In this document: positions 57,842 through 64,000 of the stretch, one piece after another
Layout: each line of letters starts with the position of its first letter
Numbering within the stretch: position 1 is the first letter of the stretch
From: Aquatica leii
Taxonomy: Eukaryota; Arthropoda; Insecta; Coleoptera; Lampyridae
Direction: 5' to 3'
DNA: 64,000 bases
NCBI GenBank assembly: GCA_035610365.1
Contig: CM069432.1
Location: forward strand, 24,366,354-24,430,353
The notes under the pieces: model-generated
Seen by the model: the letters and a program-made list of their open reading frames with translations, nothing else
The model's database searches: none
Told to the model about the DNA's origin: nothing
Translations under genes and position numbers: made by a program

Positions 57842-58591
57842 CTATACAGTCGTTTCTAAACAAACGTTAGATGGAGATGAGAGCAATAGACGAACGTTGA
57901 CCGTATTTTTCCACCATGTATACCAAGGGACCACTTGATCTCGTATAACCAAATACAGAGTTACAATATACCCAGTTACGACAACAGCTAAAAAGAAACA
58001 AATCGATCCTTTTGTCCAAGTTCTTGAGATACCCATCTTTTTTCCTTCGATTACAAAATATTGCATTCCTAATAAACAAACGGCGACAAGACCACCAGTA
58101 ACAATCGTCAACAATAGCGATATTAGTATATCGGATTGTACGTGCATTCTATTTCGTGGATGCCTCGACCACATTAAAATTCCTTCCCAGAATCCGTATC
58201 TTAAAGTTTGTACGGCATTGTAATGATACATACACAGTTCACAATAACTTCTGCTAGATTGATTCAGCCATCGTTCTAAGCAGGATAAATGGACGTGCGC
58301 TAGCGTTCCTTTGCAGTTACAAGGTGAAATTAGGTTTTCGTTCGGCGTACTTGTGTGACAAATTCGGCATACCGTCGAGCTTGCCGATGTTACAGTTATT
58401 AGAGTTGCTGGCCGACCGTCAGCGACGCTTTTACTAGATAATGTAGATGCGTTAGAACTAACTGAAGACTTTTTTAGAAGTCCTTCACTACACGTAATTA
58501 TTCCTTCCGTTTTTTCGGATTGTGGATTGGAATAAAAATCACTTAACGACTTCGTTATGCCTTTATTTGACATTTTATTAAAAAATGACAT
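57842..58591 (-). CDS. RING-CH (MARCH2/3-like) E3 ubiquitin ligase
   Basis: An intact 249-aa frame begins at ATG 58591. Residues 75-120 form a RING-CH zinc domain (C4HC3): CRIC, then SPCNCKGTLAHVHLSCLERW and SYCELC. It recruits a ubiquitin-conjugating enzyme. Two hydrophobic segments at about 154-177 and 195-216 make a membrane hairpin, and the C-terminus ends ETTV, a possible PDZ ligand like the ETVV end of vertebrate MARCH3. Length fits MARCH2/3 (about 246-253 aa). The serine-rich N-terminus (residues 40-56) is poorly conserved. Such enzymes ubiquitinate membrane proteins in endosomes and regulate trafficking. No intron interrupts the coding region. A polyadenylation-type AATAAA (minus) lies about 40 bases after the stop (57798-57803). 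It is the clearest host gene in the window. A retrocopy is possible, but the frame is unbroken. Confidence 0.85.
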   Translation of the reverse strand: MSFFNKMSNKGITKSLSDFYSNPQSEKTEGIITCSEGLLKKSSVSSNASTLSSKSVADGRPATLITVTSASSTVCRICHTSTPNENLISPCNCKGTLAHVHLSCLERWLNQSSRSYCELCMYHYNAVQTLRYGFWEGILMWSRHPRNRMHVQSDILISLLLTIVTGGLVAVCLLGMQYFVIEGKKMGISRTWTKGSICFFLAVVVTGYIVTLYLVIRDQVVPWYTWWKNTVNVRLLLSSPSNVCLETTV

Positions 58592-59837
58592 TTGAACTGA
58601 TTATGTTTCCTTAGTTTTTTTAGATATCATTGTAATTTAAAAAAAATTTTTTTTTTGTACGCAATAATTACAAAACTAGTAATAAACCCTGTATTTGTGT
58701 CCTAAATATGTTCAAGTGATTTAGAGTTGTAGAGACTAAACACATCTACAAACACAATTCATTTGTCAGCTACAGTTTACGTAAAATTTTAGAGCAACAC
58801 AATTAATTATAGACCAAAACCTTTCCGGCCTTCGTTTAGTCGCATATTAAATAACTTTCATGTTCTGATGAATTGAAGTCCGTTGCTTCATTATCTTTGT
58901 CAGTTGTGTATTATAATAAATTAAATTAAATTTATCCTTACATAATTGACTATATCTAGACGTTTCATTTTTCAAAAAATAGACTGCCAAAATTATGTTG
59001 TAATTTTGACGAAAAGAACAAACGTATCCGTATTTTAAATTCTACTCTTTATTTACTATTTATTCCCTTATATTTCAATTTAGTAAGTAAATTTCTATAT
59101 TTGGCAGCTTTAGTTGTTTTAATTAGAAAATATAGATTTTTTCGTAAGACTTCGTTTGACCAACTCGAAAATGTTATTATATACAAGGTGAGGTTTAAAA
59201 AAACGGGTTAGTGGTATATTAACCTCTTTATCAGAATTTTATTGCACTATGTATTTGTTTTTTTTTTACTTTTATGAAAAAGATAATTTAGGTACAGCAA
59301 TGCACGATGCGCCAAATCACCTAGCCTTGGAGCTAATTGCCGCACAATTTGGCGCATAACCTTTTTTTAGAGTTTATATGAACAGTAGTGTGGGCCGTTC
59401 TTATAGTAAGCAAGTTTTATTTTTTTTAATTAAGCTATACAATAGGTAGCAAAAGATGCCTTTTGCACTCTATAAGATTTTTCAAAAAAGAACGGCGAAA
59501 AAAGTGAAAATCTTTTGCCCTCTACAAGCCCTTACATTTTAGAATTTAAAAAAAAAAATACCCACTTACATTCTCATACTTAGCAAATGTAACTTATTTG
59601 AATCCAGGTATGCAATAGGTACCAAAGTATGTATTTTGCAACATTTAAGAGTTTTTAAAAAAGAACGACAAAAAAAGTTTAAACCTTTCGCCCTCTACAA
59701 GCCCTTTAATATTAGGATTTTTTAAAATAACATATTGTTTGTGTATAAAAATGGTTTTTTCGTGCTTATTAGTTTAATTGCAAAAATTAAAGTACAATAG
59801 TGTATAATAACAATAGAAAATAAATGTATTCGAAAAA
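58592..59837. repeat. Spacer with a tandemly duplicated ~170-bp repeat
   Basis: 58592-59160 is 5' flank of the MARCH-type gene without clear features. Two related units at 59433-59550 and 59605-59735 share (G/A)CAATAGGTA.CAAA, AAAAAAGAACG.C.AAAAAAG and GCCCTCTACAAGCCC. They look like a tandem duplication inside a larger unclassified repeat. Confidence 0.5.
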
Positions 59838-60167
59838 TTAAACAATATTATATTCACTTTTGTTTTCAAAAGATGAAAGGCAACTTCTGGACTGTATTCG
59901 TTCACGAATAAATCCGCTTCTGGACGTTTGACCACTAACAGATCTCTATGCTTCTGTCACTAATTTCACACACTTTTCAACAGTCCGTGTGTGGCATGGA
60001 AAGCGTGCAAAGTCTACAACTGGTGTAGTAGGATTATTTATAAACCTTTGAAGGGTATCATTAGTTATACCATGCAATTTAAGATCAACCCAATCAATTA
60101 AGTCAGTGTAGTCCGTTGCGGAGAAATTCACTTTGGGTATTACGAATTGTCTTGTTGATGTATCCTC
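59838..60167 (-). pseudogene. Multicopy unknown-family gene, C-terminal part
   Basis: This is the end of a gene whose upstream part lies at 63304-64000, beyond the inserted non-LTR element. The minus strand reads VNFSATDYTDLIDWVDLKLH and FARFPCHTRTVEKCVKLVTE, then a stop (TAG) where the family continues, then FIRERIQSRS and a terminal TAA at 59838-59840. The FPCHT(Q)..VE..VKLVTEAS block is the signature of an uncharacterised protein family I recall as multicopy in many invertebrate genomes. Function unknown. Confidence 0.65.
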
Positions 60168-60178
60168 AACAGACTGGT

Positions 60179-63100
60179 TATTTTATTTATTCGTGTCAGA
60201 AGCATCGAAAAAAGGGTAAAATTAATATAATATATCAAGTATATGGAACAATACAACATACAAAGTATATACACATACAAATATCACACATGTTTGGACC
60301 AGTAATTGGCCACGTCGAGCGCATTTGGTGTTGCGTTTACCAGATCCTCCATTGTGCAGGTGGCTGGGCATAGTCGGCATTCCATGAGATGTATTGTGGT
60401 CTCTTCTTCTCCACACTCACATAGGGGGGACTCGCAGGGGAAGCCCCATTTTATTTTATTTACTTTACATCTCGTTACACCCGCACGAAGTCTATTCAAA
60501 GCCTTCCATTTTCCCCAGTTTTCTTTATGCCCCGGTGGGAGGTCTTCGGTGGGGGTCATCCAATCTTCGCTAAGGTGGCAGCGTGTTCTCCAGAGGGTTT
60601 TTCTAGTCTGTTGGGCTGTTTGTGTGAGTTCCTCGGTGGTACGTAGGAAACTTTTCCTTGATTTGAGCCGTTTATGGGCGGGCTGAAGACCAAATAGGGG
60701 GTGTGCTGCAGATGTGGCGGCCTTCTGCTTTTCCTTCCTAACCGCCACCTCGCGTCTTATATCGGGGGGTGCAATGCCGGCTAGGCAGTATAATTTTTCG
60801 GTCGGTGTCGGTCTTAGACAGCCTGTTATTGTACGGCAAGTTTCGTTCAGAGCCACATCCACCTGGCCGGCATGACACGATCTATACCACACGGGACATG
60901 CGTACTCGGCTGCCGAGTAGCTTAGAGCCATGGCACTGGTTCGAAGAACTTGTGGTTTTGCACCCCATGAGGTAGATGTAAGTTTTCGAATGATGTTGTT
61001 TCTGGCGGAGACCTTTAGTTTTGTGTTGTGGCAATGTTTCTTATAGGTTAGTGTCCGGTCCAGGGTTACTCCCAAGTATTTAGGTGTGGGACAATGTTCC
61101 AGGACGGTTTGTTCCCATAGGATCTGCGGTTTTCTCGAGGCTTGCTTATTGTTTAGGTGGAAGGCACATGTTTGTGTTTTAGCCGGATTTGGCTTAAGAT
61201 GATTTTTCTTATAGTAGGAGCCAAGTTCAGCAAGGGCTTCGGACAGCTTCTCTTCGACGCCCTCAAAACTTTTAGCCTGGGCGGTGATGGCGCAGTCATC
61301 GGCATAGATGAAGCTTTGCGTACCCGCTGGCAAGGGCTGATCATTAGTGTAGATGTTTAAAAGCGTTGGGGCCAGGACGCTTCCTTGGGGCAGTCCGTTT
61401 CTCTGCGCTCTCCAGCGGCTTCTTCCTCCTTGGAACTCTACAAAAAACCTGCGATTTTGGAGCAGGTTCTGGATTAGGCGCATAAGGTTAAAGTCTTTCG
61501 TCATGTTATATACTTTCTTCAGGAGTATTCTGTGGTTGACAGTATCATATGCCGCCGTCAGGTCTACGAAGACGGCTCCAGTGATTTTTCGGTCTTCGTA
61601 ACCATCCTCGATGTGCTGGGTAAGTTTCAGGATTAGATAGGGTTCGATGGCATCCATAAGTCTGTTGAGGATCATTCTTTCGAGGGTCTTGTACAGGTGG
61701 CAGAGCAAGGAGATTGGTCTGTAGCTCTTGGGGTCCTCCTTATCTTTTCCCGGTTTCAGAAAGGCTATGACTCGGGCTTTCTTCCATATTTTTGGTAGGA
61801 TTGCAGATCTCGAGCAATTGTTCATTAGGTCCACCAACCATTTCCTTGTTTGTATGCCGAAATTTTTGATTTGCTCTACTCTGATGTCATCAAGGCCAGC
61901 TGCTTTACCGCTTTTGCATCGACTAATTGCCTTGTTTATTTCCTCTAGGTTGAAAGGTTCAGACAGTTCTTTGGTCTCTTGGTCGGGTTGTCTCCGAATC
62001 TTCTCCTTTTCGAGCTTGTGGGATCCTACGATTTTGCCATTCTTTATTAGCTGGTGGGCGATTTGATCAGCTCGCACGTTCGTTTGTGTTGTAGTCTTTG
62101 TTGGGTCGTTGGCCAGACGTTTGAGCAATGACCAGGCTTTTTGACTACTTTTCCCCATATCTAGATCTTCTATTAGGTTTATCCATCGTTCTCTTTTGGC
62201 TTCTGCAATCTGGGAGACGACTTGTTGCCCTTTAGTTATGGTTTCCTGGCTGAACGGGTCTCTTTGGAATAGGTTGTAGTATTCTTCCAAGAGGGGGGCG
62301 GTTTCTGTAGTTATTCCCTGTATGTAGTTTGTTTTACATCCTCGGGGGATTGTAGCTCGGGAACATGTTTTGACTGCCTTCACGAAGAGTTCGTAGTCTT
62401 CCGCGATCGGATTTATATTTTGAACTTTCTCATCTAGCATCTTTGTAAAGCGTTGCCAGTTCGCCTTCTTGAAATTATATCTTCGCCGAAACCTTATTCT
62501 TTGTGGCTGTATGGCCGCATATATTTGGCGCATTATCGGGCAGTGTTGGGTCTTCGGTATAGGAGCACATACTGCCTTTTTACACTGTTGAGCTATTTCT
62601 TCGCTGACAAAAAGAAGATCCGGATTATAGCCACGTTGCCATCTTCCACTGTTAAAGGATGGGGAGAGTTTACTGTCATGGATAAGCGACATGTGGTATG
62701 CTTCAGCCCAGTTCAGCACAGCCTCACCATTTTTGTCGTCCTGTGCATATCCCCAAACATGGCTATGGCTATTGAAATCTCCAACAACGGCACACACCTT
62801 TTGTTCATCTAGATTTTTTGGCGGGCTGAAAGCAAAATCCACTTCTGGGGGCTTATATACCGACGTAACTGTACAGCCGTGCAGCTCCACTGTAATTATT
62901 TCAACGTTGTTAGTTTCTTCATGGGATACCGAGAGTATTTGGAGGTCTGGTTTTGCAAAAATTGCACTTCCGTATTGGGCATGTGGTCTTTCTGCTATAA
63001 GTTTCATTTCTGTGATTTTGGGACGTCGGTTTTGGATGTCCCTGTGGGTTTCTTGCATGCAAAGAACGTCGCACTTTGTTGTTTGGCAGAGATCGTGCAG

Positions 63101-63292
63101 GAGTTGTTCTTTGCATGTTGAAAGACCTTCTATGTTCACAGAGATAATCGTCAAAGCTGGTTCTGATAAGAACCTTCTTGGGCTTTCGCCACTAGGCATT
63201 TCTATGCTCATTGGTGATGCTTCTGGTTTTGGAAGGATTAGCCGATAATTCGCTTATCGTTTCCAGGGGACACCCGAAAGCCAGTGATTAGT
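60179..63292 (-). mobile_element. Non-LTR retrotransposon (EN-RT), flanked by 11-bp target duplication
   Basis: The element is bounded by AACAGACTGGT on both sides (60168-60178 and 63293-63303), a perfect 11-bp duplication. Its 3' end (minus strand) is a short A-rich tail, AATAAATAAAATA. The 5' leader before the coding frame is only about 80 bp, so it is probably 5'-truncated before any first ORF. It lies inside the multicopy gene described on either side. Confidence 0.9.
60284..63211 (-). CDS. Endonuclease-reverse transcriptase of a non-LTR retrotransposon, with in-frame deletion
   Basis: The 975-aa frame starts at ATG 63211. Residues 20-230 are an AP-type endonuclease: CMQETH (51-56), VVGDFNSHSHVWG (142-153), NPDLLFVS (197-204) and KTQHCPI (220-226, in place of the usual SDH). 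The RT follows: LKPGKDKEDPKSYRPISLLC (485-504), VFVDLTAAYDTVNH (547-560), GLPQGSVLAPTLL (606-618) and FIYADD (634-639). Near residue 940 a CxC...H....C cluster (CECGEEETTIHLMEC) resembles a zinc knuckle. Between EPYLI and LKLTQ (residue 527) about 15 residues normal for the family (the conserved RT block 2a region) are missing, without loss of frame. The clade is CR1/Jockey/I-like and not fixed. No stop codons interrupt it, so insertion was recent. Confidence 0.85.
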   Translation of the reverse strand: MSIEMPSGESPRRFLSEPALTIISVNIEGLSTCKEQLLHDLCQTTKCDVLCMQETHRDIQNRRPKITEMKLIAERPHAQYGSAIFAKPDLQILSVSHEETNNVEIITVELHGCTVTSVYKPPEVDFAFSPPKNLDEQKVCAVVGDFNSHSHVWGYAQDDKNGEAVLNWAEAYHMSLIHDSKLSPSFNSGRWQRGYNPDLLFVSEEIAQQCKKAVCAPIPKTQHCPIMRQIYAAIQPQRIRFRRRYNFKKANWQRFTKMLDEKVQNINPIAEDYELFVKAVKTCSRATIPRGCKTNYIQGITTETAPLLEEYYNLFQRDPFSQETITKGQQVVSQIAEAKRERWINLIEDLDMGKSSQKAWSLLKRLANDPTKTTTQTNVRADQIAHQLIKNGKIVGSHKLEKEKIRRQPDQETKELSEPFNLEEINKAISRCKSGKAAGLDDIRVEQIKNFGIQTRKWLVDLMNNCSRSAILPKIWKKARVIAFLKPGKDKEDPKSYRPISLLCHLYKTLERMILNRLMDAIEPYLILKLTQHIEDGYEDRKITGAVFVDLTAAYDTVNHRILLKKVYNMTKDFNLMRLIQNLLQNRRFFVEFQGGRSRWRAQRNGLPQGSVLAPTLLNIYTNDQPLPAGTQSFIYADDCAITAQAKSFEGVEEKLSEALAELGSYYKKNHLKPNPAKTQTCAFHLNNKQASRKPQILWEQTVLEHCPTPKYLGVTLDRTLTYKKHCHNTKLKVSARNNIIRKLTSTSWGAKPQVLRTSAMALSYSAAEYACPVWYRSCHAGQVDVALNETCRTITGCLRPTPTEKLYCLAGIAPPDIRREVAVRKEKQKAATSAAHPLFGLQPAHKRLKSRKSFLRTTEELTQTAQQTRKTLWRTRCHLSEDWMTPTEDLPPGHKENWGKWKALNRLRAGVTRCKVNKIKWGFPCESPLCECGEEETTIHLMECRLCPATCTMEDLVNATPNALDVANYWSKHV

Positions 63293-63303
63293 AACAGACT
63301 GGT

Positions 63304-64000
63304 GATTTCTTGACTTGAAAATTTGTCTTAAAGCCAATTCTGTAATAAAATGACAGTCGTCATACAACATACTCAGAAGAATATTTTTGGGGTGTAGAAA
63401 ATAAGCGTTTTGCTAAATTACTGGATCGATAACACACTTCAGTTCATCATTTAAGTAGCGCAAAAGCTCCATTGTCTTAAATGCATGCAGAGCACCGTTT
63501 CTACAAGAAGAATGAACTTTTATCGAAAACCACATGGGTGCATAGACTCTTATAACAAATTCAACGAGAACCTTCAAATTGGCCGATGGATTCTCTGTAG
63601 CAAGATACAGACGCAACAACCGGTTAGCTTTCGTAACCCACCTGGCGTGGGATAATTTTCCTGGATTGCGATTTGCCAAATTCGGGGGAGAATCGCCAGA
63701 GGTAACTGCTTGACATGCCTCATACAAATATTGTCATTGCTGAGATCTTTTGGATCGACTTCTAAGAAATTGCCTTGTATAGGCTCAAAATTAGCAATTG
63801 GCAATTGCTCACAATTTTCAAGACATTTGCCAATTGATCCAGAATATTCTTTGGGACCTGCAGTACCTTCGTCAAGATACTGGAACAAGTGTCTTAACTG
63901 CAGTTCTTTTGCATGTAGTTGGCAAATACACCACTGTAAAAGTCGTTTTAGTAGTGTTTCAAAGTACCTAATTGTACATTTTTGGTGTATTGACAACAGT
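63304..64000 (-). pseudogene. Multicopy unknown-family gene, central part, frameshifted
   Basis: The minus strand reads YFETLLKRLLQWCICQLHAK, LQLRHLFQYLDEGTAGPKEY, PIANFEPIQGNFLEVDPKDL, then after a frameshift near 63727 continues GKLSHARWVTKANRLLRLYL and LVEFVIRVYAPMWFSIKVHS. Then come LNDELKCVIDPVI, a stop, and QNAYFLHPKNILLSML up to the retrotransposon junction. The order and motifs match the same unknown family as the fragment at 59838-60167. The gene begins beyond the right edge. One frameshift and two stops show it was already decaying, or decayed after the insertion. Confidence 0.65.

Noticed and set aside
60306-63248. Several plus-strand frames of 60-185 codons
   Set aside because: They are antisense shadows of the 975-aa EN-RT frame.
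1-64000. tRNA, rRNA, CRISPR or bacterial-type operon features
   Set aside because: No cloverleaf-like sequences, rRNA blocks, regularly spaced short repeats or compact co-directional genes were seen; the tRNA-like word at 56637-56647 is a retroelement primer-binding site.

Overview
This is a eukaryotic, AT-rich nuclear window, almost certainly from an insect (a beetle would fit, but I cannot fix the species). There are no operons, RNA genes or CRISPR arrays. Intergenic DNA is long and A/T-rich, and most recognisable sequence is transposable-element (TE) debris of many classes: VISITOR-like mariner, hAT, pogo/Tigger, piggyBac, Crypton, Ty3/gypsy (Mag-type and others), BEL/Pao, Penelope-like, RTE-like and another EN-RT non-LTR element. 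Only two open reading frames look intact and non-TE or of unknown status: a 784-aa protein with a FEN1/PIN-like acidic motif set plus a CXC cysteine domain (12172-14526, minus), and a 249-aa RING-CH (MARCH2/3-like) ubiquitin ligase (57842-58591, minus).

Layout. 1-4090: minus-strand degenerate gag-integrase LTR element, split by a solo LTR (1223-2641). 5062-8678: VISITOR-like DNA transposon with about 490-bp inverted repeats, split by a second solo LTR of the same family (7010-8421). 8679-11385: AT-rich spacer. 12172-14526: the FEN-like/CXC gene. 14779-15141: hAT C-terminal fragment. 17301-20349: complete hAT element with a perfect 8-bp duplication and an internal MITE. 21540-22090: Crypton tyrosine-recombinase remnant. 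22319-25063: pogo-like element. 26640-29230: LTR with a dimeric minisatellite, and an env-like remnant. 29320-31258: RTE-like element. 31397-33262: BEL/Pao pol C-terminus split by a third solo LTR (31600-33017). 33463-35849: piggyBac-like element with TTAA ends.

35850-42015 is spacer. 42040-43560 holds a hairpin repeat, a BEL/Pao protease fragment and a Penelope-like C-terminal fragment. 44026-49985 is a second copy of the gag-integrase LTR element, split by a solo LTR of another family (47270-48952). 52145-53345 is a second RTE-like copy, minus strand. 54024-54540 is a Penelope-like RT fragment joined to a truncated Mag-type element (54545-56647). 57842-58591 is the MARCH-type gene. 59838-64000 is a gene of a multicopy, uncharacterised family broken by a non-LTR retrotransposon (60179-63292) flanked by an 11-bp target duplication.

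The main biological story is layered insertion. At least five elements are nested inside others with target-site duplications still readable, so a relative order of insertions can be read directly. The most novel candidates are the FEN-like/CXC protein, and an LTR family in which two separate copies both seem to run from gag to integrase with no reverse transcriptase between. All family calls rest on motifs read by eye; no database search was possible.
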